Below, one piece after another: positions 40,553 to 47,020 of a stretch of DNA of 47,020 bases. Made by a program: the position numbers and the translations under genes. Each line of letters starts with the position of its first letter. Within the stretch, counting starts at the first letter, position 1. The notes under the pieces are model-generated. The model saw only the letters and a list, made by a program, of their open reading frames with translations. It was not told where the DNA came from and did not search any database. Source of the DNA: RGIG9041 sp045612565 (GTDB lineage Bacteria; Bacillota; Clostridia; Oscillospirales; QAKW01). The DNA is taken from positions 1 through 47,020 of the forward strand of contig JAZKZG010000053.1 of NCBI GenBank assembly GCA_045612565.1, in the 5' to 3' direction.

Positions 40553-40894
40553 ATGAAAGTTTTAATTGTAGAACCATTAACAGACCCTTACGTTAAGGAA
40601 ATAGACCCATCACTTGAATCTATGCAAAGCATTGTCGGTGGACTTATACAAGCAATATATCCCTTTGACCACCCCGTTGCGCTTATATGTAACGAAGAAG
40701 GCAAACTAATGAGATTACCTTTAAATCGAGCGCTGTTTGACAAAGATGGAAATATAGCCGATATAATCACAGGTACTTTCTTTATATGCTCGGCACCTGC
40801 TGACAGTGAAAATTTCGAGAGCCTTACCGACGAACAGATTGAAATCTACAAAAAACGCTTTGAGGCTTTGGAGGTCTATATACCGTCCCATTAG
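40553..40894 (+). CDS. DUF3846-family protein
   Basis: The protein has 113 residues. The LQSIVGG-like MQSIVGGLIQAIYPF, ALICNEEGKLMRLPLNRAL and DIITGTFFIC form the DUF3846 pattern common in Firmicutes phages, plasmids and conjugative elements. AGGAGG lies 6-7 bases upstream. It completes a three-gene operon with the amidoligase and the amidotransferase. Function unknown. Confidence 0.82.
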   Translation: MKVLIVEPLTDPYVKEIDPSLESMQSIVGGLIQAIYPFDHPVALICNEEGKLMRLPLNRALFDKDGNIADIITGTFFICSAPADSENFESLTDEQIEIYKKRFEALEVYIPSH

Positions 40895-40983
40895 GGTACA
40901 CCCCAGTGGGATAGTCAAAATATGTGCCAATAGGGTTGGTTTTCGAATTTTGGGATATGCCATTTTAAAAACCGACCCTATTG
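40886..40983 (+). promoter_or_regulatory. Two consecutive inverted repeats upstream of the resolvase
   Basis: First: TCCCA..AGGG around TACA with CCC...TGGGA (40886-40911). Second: CAATAGGGTTGGTTTT (40928-40943) and AAAACCGACCCTATTG (40968-40983), complementary at 15 of 16 positions plus one G-T pair, 24-base loop, ending 13 bases before the resolvase ATG. They could be resolvase-binding subsites or an RNA hairpin controlling its translation. Confidence 0.6.
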
Positions 40984-40996
40984 AGAAAGGATAACT

Positions 40997-41542
40997 ATGA
41001 AGATAGGTTACATAAGAATCAGCACAGCAGACCAGAACACAGCACGTCAGGAAGTGCTGATGCAAGAACTCGGTGTTGACCAGGTATATATAGACAGAAT
41101 GAGTGGCAAGAACACCGACCGCCCAGAACTTAAGCGCATGATGAGCTACGTGCGTGAGGGTGATTACGTTATCGTTGAATCGATAAGTAGGTTTGCACGC
41201 AATACCAAAGATCTTTTAGAGCTTGTTGAGAAACTTACCGAAAAGCAGGTGGAGTTCATTTCAAAAAAAGAAGCAATTGACACCACAACCCCAACGGGCA
41301 AGTTTATGCTGACAGTATTTGGCGCAGTTGCAGAACTTGAGCGAGAATACATACTGCAAAGGCAAAAAGAAGGGATCGCTGTTGCAAAACAAAACGGAGT
41401 ATATAAAGGCAGAAAACCCATTGAACACCCCGACTTTAAAAAGGTTGTGGGTAAATGGCAAGCGGGAGAAATTACTGCTGTACAGGCTATGAAAAAACTC
41501 GGAATGACGTCGAGCACATTCTACAGAAAGGTAAAAAAATAG
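40997..41542 (+). CDS. Serine recombinase, small resolvase/invertase type
   Basis: The protein has 181 residues, full length for Tn3-type resolvases or DNA invertases. The catalytic Ser is in YIRISTADQNTARQ. VYIDRMSGKNTDRPEL, VESISRFARNTKDLL with active Arg residues, and LAEFERE-like AVAELEREYILQRQKEG are present. The C-terminal HTH is AVQAMKKLGMTSSTFYRKVKK. AAAGGA lies upstream. It would resolve or invert DNA at a nearby site. Inverted repeats directly upstream (40886-40983) are the obvious candidates. Confidence 0.93.
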   Translation: MKIGYIRISTADQNTARQEVLMQELGVDQVYIDRMSGKNTDRPELKRMMSYVREGDYVIVESISRFARNTKDLLELVEKLTEKQVEFISKKEAIDTTTPTGKFMLTVFGAVAELEREYILQRQKEGIAVAKQNGVYKGRKPIEHPDFKKVVGKWQAGEITAVQAMKKLGMTSSTFYRKVKK

Positions 41543-41568
41543 CCGCAAGTCAAACCTTGCGGTTATTT
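41542..41568 (+). terminator. Resolvase terminator
   Basis: GCCGCAAG (41542-41549) pairs with CTTGCGGT (41556-41563), followed by TATTTTC. The stop codon of the resolvase gene overlaps the stem. Confidence 0.75.
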
Positions 41569-41692
41569 TCCTGTGTTCCTTTTATGTTCCAAGAGGCCAC
41601 GGGTCTAGCCCGGATATATACAGAGTTATAATATACTTTTATTTTTTGTCACATTTCTTGTTGATTTAATGGTTGAAATCCGTCGACATAAA

Positions 41693-41722
41693 TTGACAAA
41701 CGCATTACAAATGTAGTACAAT
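41693..41722 (+). promoter_or_regulatory. Promoter with palindrome, RHH/TIR/SPFH cluster
   Basis: TTGACA (41693-41698) and TACAAT (41717-41722) with an 18-bp spacer, 35 bases before the RHH gene. TGTAGTACA at 41712-41720 is a perfect odd palindrome touching the -10 box and is a possible operator for the RHH protein itself. 41569-41692 holds no gene. Confidence 0.6.
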
Positions 41723-41757
41723 GTAAATTAATATATTTATATAATAGGAGAAGTATT

Positions 41758-41949
41758 ATGTCAAAGGAAAAACTCGTTATTTCTTCAAAAAAATACAGGG
41801 GCGATTCAGCCGTTATTTCTATAAGGTTGCCCGATGAGCTTGTAAAGCATTTAGATAAAATAGCAGATGAAACAGGCAGAACACGCAATGAGGTTATTCA
41901 AAAATGTCTTGCCTTCGCAGTAGATAATCTGGAAATCAAGGAATATTAA
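41758..41949 (+). CDS. Ribbon-helix-helix (CopG/Arc-type) DNA-binding protein
   Basis: The protein has 63 residues. VISIRLPDELVKHLDKIADETGRTRNEVIQKCLAFAVDNLEI is a complete RHH fold: one beta strand for the DNA major groove and two helices. AGGAG lies 7 bases before the ATG. As first gene of the zinc-ribbon/TIR/SPFH cluster it probably regulates that cluster. An antitoxin role was considered, but no toxin-sized partner follows. Confidence 0.85.
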   Translation: MSKEKLVISSKKYRGDSAVISIRLPDELVKHLDKIADETGRTRNEVIQKCLAFAVDNLEIKEY

Positions 41950-41969
41950 AATTAATCGGGGGATTTTTA

Positions 41970-43235
41970 ATGGCAATACAGAATATTAAGTGTCCTAACT
42001 GTAGTGGTGAAGTGCACATGGATGACAGCCTTGAAAGAGGCTTTTGTATGTACTGCGGCAGTGAAATACACATAAAAGAAGAAATTGCAAAAATAAAGAT
42101 AGAGCATAGCGGCAAGATAGAGCATAGCGGCAAGGTGGAGATTGACGATTCAAAAAAGCTTGCAAATTCAATCGAGCTTGCCAACCGCGCATTTGATTCA
42201 GGAAATTATGTCGAGTGCTATGGCTACTGTTGCACGGCTTTAGAATGTGATACCAACAATTTTCACATGACATTCCGTAAGGGCCTTTGTGCAGCGTATA
42301 TCTCGTTTTCTAGAACAAACGAGCTTAAGCAGGCAATAAAAACCGCAATCGAGATAATAAATAACACATCCGAAAATACATATAACGATGTGTATATTAT
42401 ATTTACAGAACTATTAAAATATATCAGAGCCACCTTCGCTCTTGATTGCAATCGTGCAAAGAATTTTACATATCCCGACTATGCTTCGGCAAACAATACT
42501 TTTTCCACCATCATAACTTTAACAAATCTGTGTGCGTTGTGTTCGGATCTCATATCAAACGAGATGATGGATAAGCACCCGACCTTTGAAAACGATAAAA
42601 AATCGTGCTTAGAGCAAGGCCTGACACTGTGTGAATTGGGAGTATCCTCTTTTAAATACTTTGCAGGCTATAAACAGGTAAAGAAAGGCGATACCTTTGT
42701 TCAAAAAGAAGTTTATGAATATCTGAAATCGCCATTCTATGAAACACAAAAGAGTTATTATGCTAAATTCAAAAACGATTTCAATAATCTCCCCACAACT
42801 AAAAAAGCATTGATGGAATACAACGTAGAGATTTCAAAGCTTCAAAAAGATATAGATGCTTTTAATCAAAAACTTGAAATATACTTTAACGAAAACCCCG
42901 AAATAGGCAAGGAATATAAGCAGAGTGCAACTCCGCTTCTCATTCTTACAGGCATAGCATTTATGCTGATATCTGTAGTTGGCACTAATCTTGCCAACAC
43001 GTCATCGACAATTGTATTTGGAATAATAATGACAATATTGTCGCTTGCGTTTGTTGGACTTGGAGTTTTTTCTGTTATTCGCTTGATTTCATATTCCAAA
43101 AATCGAACCAGAATACTAAGCGAACTTCCACCCGAGCTTTTAGCGCTTAAAAACGTTCACGACCAGAGTAAAATTAAATTGCAATCTGTAAATCAATCAA
43201 AAGCAGCATTCGTAAAAGAAAACGTTAAAAAGTAG
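41970..43235 (+). CDS. Zinc-ribbon protein with helical TPR-like region and two membrane helices
   Basis: The protein has 421 residues. The N-terminal zinc ribbon is CPNCSG...CMYCGSE (residues 8-30). Next is a linker with an exact tandem IEHSGK repeat, then a helical region with TPR-like spacing (about 62-300, SIELANRAFDSGNYVECYGYCCTAL). Two membrane helices lie at about 322-340 and 347-372, and the end is a cytoplasmic helix. The N-terminal ribbon plus TPR start resembles the first 80 residues of the TIR protein next door, which begins 10 bases after its stop. It may be the membrane anchor or receptor of the cluster (inference). Confidence 0.75.
   Translation: MAIQNIKCPNCSGEVHMDDSLERGFCMYCGSEIHIKEEIAKIKIEHSGKIEHSGKVEIDDSKKLANSIELANRAFDSGNYVECYGYCCTALECDTNNFHMTFRKGLCAAYISFSRTNELKQAIKTAIEIINNTSENTYNDVYIIFTELLKYIRATFALDCNRAKNFTYPDYASANNTFSTIITLTNLCALCSDLISNEMMDKHPTFENDKKSCLEQGLTLCELGVSSFKYFAGYKQVKKGDTFVQKEVYEYLKSPFYETQKSYYAKFKNDFNNLPTTKKALMEYNVEISKLQKDIDAFNQKLEIYFNENPEIGKEYKQSATPLLILTGIAFMLISVVGTNLANTSSTIVFGIIMTILSLAFVGLGVFSVIRLISYSKNRTRILSELPPELLALKNVHDQSKIKLQSVNQSKAAFVKENVKK
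42099..42134 (+). repeat. 18-bp tandem repeat, two exact copies
   Basis: ATAGAGCATAGCGGCAAG is present twice in tandem, encoding IEHSGK-IEHSGK between the zinc ribbon and the helical region. Such in-frame repeats can vary in number by slippage. Confidence 0.9.
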
Positions 43236-43245
43236 GTATTATATA

Positions 43246-45672
43246 ATGGCGATTTTAAAATGTAAAATGTGCGGCGGCAACCTTAATATTAATGAAGGTG
43301 TTACCGTTTGTGAATGTGAATACTGTGGAACAAAACAAACTGTTCCGACTGTAGATGATGAAAAGAAACTTAATCTGTTTGGCAGAGCCAACAGACTGCG
43401 CTTTGCGTGTGAATTTGACAAGGCGGCAGGCGTTTACGAGTCTATCGTAGCAGACTTTCCCGAGGAAGCGGAAGCCTATTGGGGTCTTGTTCTTTGCAAA
43501 TACGGCATTGAGTACGTTGACGACCCCGCTACCGCTAAAAAAGTGCCGACCTGTCACCGTTCGTCGTTTGAGTCTGTTATGGATGACAGCAACTTTGAGC
43601 TGGTTATGGAAAATGCCGATGCAGTTGCCCGCGCAGTTTACCGCGAACAAGCAAAGCAGATTGAAGAACTCAGAAAAGGCATTATTGAAGTATCTTCTAA
43701 AGAAGAACCATATGATATCTTTATCTGCTATAAAGAAACAGCCGAAAACGGCGACAGAACAATCGACAGCGTTATCGCACAGGACGTTTACACTGAACTT
43801 ACAAACAAGGGTTACCGTGTATTTTTCTCGCGCATAACGCTTGAGGATAAACTTGGTGTAGAATACGAGCCTTACATATTTGCAGCGCTTAACTCTGCAA
43901 AAATTATGCTTGCTTTCGGTACTGATTATGAGTATTACAATGCCGTATGGGTTAAAAACGAGTGGTCAAGATTTTTACAGCTCATAGCAAAGGGCGAAAA
44001 GAAAACCCTTATTCCCTGCTACAAAGGTATTGACGCATACGATATGCCAAAAGAGTTTGCAAAATTACAGGCACAGGATATGGGTAAGGTCGGTGCTATT
44101 CAGGACTTGCTGCGTGGCATTGAAAAGATTCTGCCAAAAGAAACTGCTAAAACCGAAACTGTTGTAGTACAACAATCTGCAAACAACCCGTCGGTTGATT
44201 CGCTTCTCGAACGTGCATTTATGTTCCTCGAGGACAGAGATTGGAAATCTGCCGACGAGTACTGCGAAAAGGTGCTCGATATCGACCCAAAATGCGCGAA
44301 AGCGTACCTTGGTAAGCTTATGGCATATCTTGAGGTTGAAAAACAGGAGAAACTCAAATACCAGTATTCATTTTCCGAAAACGACAATTATAAAAAAGCT
44401 ATTAAATATGCAGATAAAAAGCTCAAATCAACATTAGAAGGATACCTTTTATATATAAAAAACGAGCAAATCTACTCAGATGCGATAATGCTTTCAAAAA
44501 AAGAAGATATTCACAGCCTTAATAAATCTATAAACCTTTTTAGAAAAATAATTGATTACAAAGATTCAAAAGAATTAAAAGACCAGGTTGAAACCAAACG
44601 AAAAAATATTACCGAAAAGTATGAAACTAAAAAACAGTTTTACAAAAATGAATCTGAAAAAGCTTTTATAAGAAATTCTCAAACGAATATCGCAGCAGGT
44701 TGCTTGCACACAGTCGGTCTTAAATCCGATGGTACAGTAGTATCATTGGGTGATAATGAATATAAGCAATGCCTTGTTTCTAATTGGATAAGCATAGAAG
44801 CGATCTTTGCAGGAAGTTTTCATACCGTGGGTCTTAAATCAGACGGCACAGTCGTTGCCACGGGTAACAACGACAACGGAAAATGCAACGTTTCGGCCTG
44901 GACGGATATCGTGCAGATTTCTGCGGGAGATTATCATACCGTAGGCCTTAAAGCAAATGGTACTGTGGTTGCTGTAGGTGAAAATTCGTGGAATAAGTGT
45001 AATGTTTCAACTTGGACTGATATCGTAGCAATTGCTGCAGGAGGTGACCATACTATAGGCCTCAAATCCGATGGAACAGTCGTTGCTACAGGTGACACTA
45101 CTACTCAAGTATGTGCCGTTACCAATTGGGAAGATATCGTGCAGATTTCTGCAGGAACTTTGCATACCGTAGGACTTAAAGCTGACGGCACAGTTGTTGC
45201 ATCCGGCTATGGTGATGACGGTCAATGCAAAGTTTCCCGTTGGAAAGATATCGTGCGGATTTCCGCAGGAGATTATCATACCGTAGGCCTTAAGGCAAAT
45301 GGCACTGTGGTTGCTACAGGCCAAAACGAAGACGGAGAATGTAACGTTTTTCACTGGAAAGATATCGTAGCAATTGCTGCAGGAGGTCACCATACTATAG
45401 GCCTCAAATCCGATGGAACAGTCGTTGCTACAGGTAGAAATAACTTCAAACAGTGTGACGTATCAAAATGGGAAAACATTTTAGTTCCCATATTTGCAGA
45501 AACAAAAACAGAATACGAGGTAGAGAAAAAGCGACGTTTAGAAGAACAAAAACGTATAGCGGAACAGAAAGCAAAACATCGTAGTGAAGGAGTTTGTCAA
45601 CACTGCGGCGGCGCTTTTAAAGGCTTATTCATCAAAAAATGCACAAATTGTGGAAAAACTAAAGATTATTAA
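43246..45672 (+). CDS. Zinc ribbon-TIR-TPR-RCC1 repeat protein
   Basis: The protein has 808 residues. Zinc ribbon at 6-28 (CKMCGG..CEYCGTK), a helical stretch 40-148, and a TIR domain at about 155-292: PYDIFICYKE, IAQDVYTELTNKGYRVFFSRITLEDKLG, YEPYIFAALNSAKIMLAFG, NAVWVKNEWSRFL, KTLIPCYKGI. Candidate NADase Glu residues are in the YEPYI and NEWSRF segments, but I cannot prove activity. TPR-like at about 315-365, a charged helix to 475, then seven RCC1-like repeats of about 38 residues (HT(V/I)GLK..GTVV..G; 481-745), enough for a closed seven-bladed propeller. A basic helix and a second zinc ribbon (CQHCGG...CTNCGK) end the chain. The propeller may sense a ligand and TIR may be the effector or a scaffold. 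Confidence 0.85.
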   Translation: MAILKCKMCGGNLNINEGVTVCECEYCGTKQTVPTVDDEKKLNLFGRANRLRFACEFDKAAGVYESIVADFPEEAEAYWGLVLCKYGIEYVDDPATAKKVPTCHRSSFESVMDDSNFELVMENADAVARAVYREQAKQIEELRKGIIEVSSKEEPYDIFICYKETAENGDRTIDSVIAQDVYTELTNKGYRVFFSRITLEDKLGVEYEPYIFAALNSAKIMLAFGTDYEYYNAVWVKNEWSRFLQLIAKGEKKTLIPCYKGIDAYDMPKEFAKLQAQDMGKVGAIQDLLRGIEKILPKETAKTETVVVQQSANNPSVDSLLERAFMFLEDRDWKSADEYCEKVLDIDPKCAKAYLGKLMAYLEVEKQEKLKYQYSFSENDNYKKAIKYADKKLKSTLEGYLLYIKNEQIYSDAIMLSKKEDIHSLNKSINLFRKIIDYKDSKELKDQVETKRKNITEKYETKKQFYKNESEKAFIRNSQTNIAAGCLHTVGLKSDGTVVSLGDNEYKQCLVSNWISIEAIFAGSFHTVGLKSDGTVVATGNNDNGKCNVSAWTDIVQISAGDYHTVGLKANGTVVAVGENSWNKCNVSTWTDIVAIAAGGDHTIGLKSDGTVVATGDTTTQVCAVTNWEDIVQISAGTLHTVGLKADGTVVASGYGDDGQCKVSRWKDIVRISAGDYHTVGLKANGTVVATGQNEDGECNVFHWKDIVAIAAGGHHTIGLKSDGTVVATGRNNFKQCDVSKWENILVPIFAETKTEYEVEKKRRLEEQKRIAEQKAKHRSEGVCQHCGGAFKGLFIKKCTNCGKTKDY
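44690..45480 (+). repeat. Seven RCC1-like coding repeats with recent three-repeat duplication
   Basis: Repeats are about 114 bp. Repeats 2-4 and 5-7 match each other best at an offset of exactly 342 bp. For example the stretch around 44929-44983 recurs at 45271-45325, and that around 45025-45085 recurs at 45367-45427, nearly base for base. Confidence 0.85.
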
Positions 45673-45702
45673 AATATAAAACTAAAAACGGAGTGAAGAA
45701 AA

Positions 45703-47020
45703 ATGAGTAAATTTGTAATTGAATGTCCGTCATGCGGACGATATGCAGAGGCGAAAACTGGATTTTTTGCAAAAAAGAAAATCGACTGTGCTTGCGGTTA
45801 CGTAATCAATGTAAAAACTGACAAGATGTCGTCAAAAATCTGTCCCAAGTGCGGCAACCACGTTGTATATGACCAGAGCAAAGGCGACGACGCAAAATGT
45901 CCCGTTTGTAACGCTCAGATAAACACAATCGAGCACAAGGCTCAGCTTGCAGAGTTCACCTGCCCTTCGTGCAGTTGTAAACTTGCTGCCGACAAAAATT
46001 CCGCTACATACACCTGCCCGCTTTGCGACACTGTTATAAACGTTCAGGAGCGTATCGCAAAAGAAGAAATCAAAAACAAGGGACTTGCAAGCGTTATAAA
46101 ATACGAGGGCGGCAACGATACGTTTGTATGGAAGCATCCGATTGAAGACTTTAATTTAGGCTCACAGCTTATTGTTCACGAAAGCCAAGAAGCACTATTT
46201 TTCCGTGACGGCAAAGCTCTTGACCTTTTTGGTGCAGGTCGTTATACCCTTGCAACACAGAACTTGCCACTTCTTGAAAATCTTTATAAACTACCCACCA
46301 ATACCGACGAAATCTTCCATTCGGAAGTATACTTTATCAATATGACAACCCAGATGGGCGTAAAATGGGGCACTGACAGTAAGGTCCGCCTTTTTGACCC
46401 CGCATCGGGACTGCACGTTGAAATCGGTGCTTGCGGTAACTTTAATATCCGTGTGGCTGATTCAAGAAAACTCATTTTAAAGCTTGTCGGTACTGCAAGC
46501 GAACTCAATCAGAATGAGGTCGTAGGTGTCGAGGGCTTTGGCATAACATTTGTTGTTGGTAAATTCCGCGCGCTTATCATGAACAAGGTTAAGGCAAATC
46601 TTGCCCGCGCCATCAAAGAAAACAACATAAACATTCTTGAAATTGACGAGTACATAGACGTTCTTTCGGACAAACTCAAGGCAATCATCAACGAAACTTT
46701 AGTTGAATATGGTCTTATCCTGCCCGAGTTTTATATCACAAGTGTTTTAACACCCGATGATGACCCCAATTTTAAAAGACTCAAACAGCAGTTTGCTGAA
46801 AAGACTCTCCGTGTTCGTGAAGAAGAAATCAAAAAAGCTGAGGCAGAAGCTGCACAGAGCCGTAAGATACTCGAGGCACAGACTGAAGTTCAGCTTAAGA
46901 TGGTTGGTGCACAAGGCGAGGCAGAGGCACTTAAAATCAAAGCTCAGGCAGAGGCTGAAGCATACAAGGCCCAGGCATTTGCTGAAGCAGAAGAAATCCG
47001 TGCAAAGGGCTATACCTACC
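45703..47020 (+). CDS. Triple zinc ribbon-SPFH (band 7) protein, C-terminus beyond window
   Basis: 439 residues are seen and the frame is open at the right edge. Three zinc ribbons come first: CPSCG..CACG (8-32), CPKCG..CPVCN (47-70), CPSCS..CPLCD (87-109). An SPFH/band 7 domain follows from about 130 to 375 (LIVHESQEALFFRDGKALDLFGAGRYTLATQNLPLL, PEFYITSVL), then an Ala/Glu-rich coiled coil (KKAEAEAAQSRKILEAQ) typical of SPFH oligomers. It resembles the YdjI/virion-core-like SPFH branch with shadow zinc ribbons. SPFH proteins assemble into membrane-associated rings or scaffolds. There is no signal peptide. It begins 30 bases after the TIR gene stop, with GGAG upstream, and likely belongs to the same transcript. 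Confidence 0.88.
   Translation, partial: MSKFVIECPSCGRYAEAKTGFFAKKKIDCACGYVINVKTDKMSSKICPKCGNHVVYDQSKGDDAKCPVCNAQINTIEHKAQLAEFTCPSCSCKLAADKNSATYTCPLCDTVINVQERIAKEEIKNKGLASVIKYEGGNDTFVWKHPIEDFNLGSQLIVHESQEALFFRDGKALDLFGAGRYTLATQNLPLLENLYKLPTNTDEIFHSEVYFINMTTQMGVKWGTDSKVRLFDPASGLHVEIGACGNFNIRVADSRKLILKLVGTASELNQNEVVGVEGFGITFVVGKFRALIMNKVKANLARAIKENNINILEIDEYIDVLSDKLKAIINETLVEYGLILPEFYITSVLTPDDDPNFKRLKQQFAEKTLRVREEEIKKAEAEAAQSRKILEAQTEVQLKMVGAQGEAEALKIKAQAEAEAYKAQAFAEAEEIRAKGYTY

Noticed and set aside
41575..41640. tRNA-like or attachment-site-like GC-rich patch after the resolvase
   Set aside because: No cloverleaf or T-loop GGTTCGA could be built and no matching repeat was found at the left end of the island.
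41758..41949. RHH protein as antitoxin of a toxin-antitoxin pair
   Set aside because: The next gene is a 421-residue membrane protein, not a small toxin, and no toxin-like ORF overlaps it.

Overview
The window looks like chromosome from a low-GC Gram-positive bacterium of the Clostridia type. The signs are strong AGGAGG-like ribosome binding sites, TTGACA/TATAAT-type promoters, an HPr kinase, S-layer-homology (SLH) proteins and many hairpin-plus-T-run terminators. A sialidase and a leucine-rich-repeat surface protein would fit a host-associated, gut-like habitat, but that is inference. No rRNA, tRNA or CRISPR array was seen.

Layout. 1-3530 holds a large secreted GLUG-repeat surface protein that runs off the left edge. 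3600-3860 holds a structured-RNA candidate. 3858-10936 carries a hemolysin III-family membrane protein, a lipoprotein, a LysR regulator divergent from a YitT-type membrane protein, an ABC exporter and a metallophosphoesterase. 11095-16133 is a carbohydrate cluster: an orphan glycoside-hydrolase-like protein and two sugar isomerase/epimerase genes under two copies of one 66-bp promoter/operator. 16175-19221 holds a DUF378 protein, a membrane-anchored protein with a duplicated PLAT-like domain, and a lipoprotein. 19283-21202 is glcK-hprK (carbon catabolite control), divergent from rpmB. 21648-23580 has an XRE regulator with a palindromic operator, a small Cys-rich membrane protein, a lipid kinase and aroQ. 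23608-25779 is an SLH/LRR surface protein.

25861-33335 (minus strand) is a compact seven-gene aromatic amino-acid operon, pheA-aroB-aroC-aroEK-aroA-tyrA-aroF. With aroQ it covers the whole route from DAHP to chorismate, prephenate, phenylpyruvate and hydroxyphenylpyruvate. Its 5' leader reads as a transcription attenuator: a 17-codon leader peptide containing Phe-Tyr-Tyr-Tyr-Ser-Tyr, an antiterminator helix and an overlapping intrinsic terminator. This is the most complete regulatory system I could work out here. A sialidase and an EamA transporter follow.

From about 35840 the window becomes accessory. A chopped-off 30-codon gene tail marks the left junction. Then come an excisionase-like HTH protein, an HUH-relaxase-like fragment, an AT-rich coiled-coil/two-TM protein between 16-bp direct repeats, an amidoligase + class II glutamine amidotransferase + DUF3846 module, and a serine resolvase. 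From 41693 to the right edge is an RHH-regulated cluster of zinc-ribbon proteins: a TPR-like/two-TM protein, a zinc ribbon-TIR-TPR-RCC1 protein with seven RCC1-like repeats, and a triple zinc ribbon-SPFH protein cut by the window end. The amidoligase module and the TIR/SPFH cluster are the best candidates for undescribed systems. Both functions are inferred from domains and context only.
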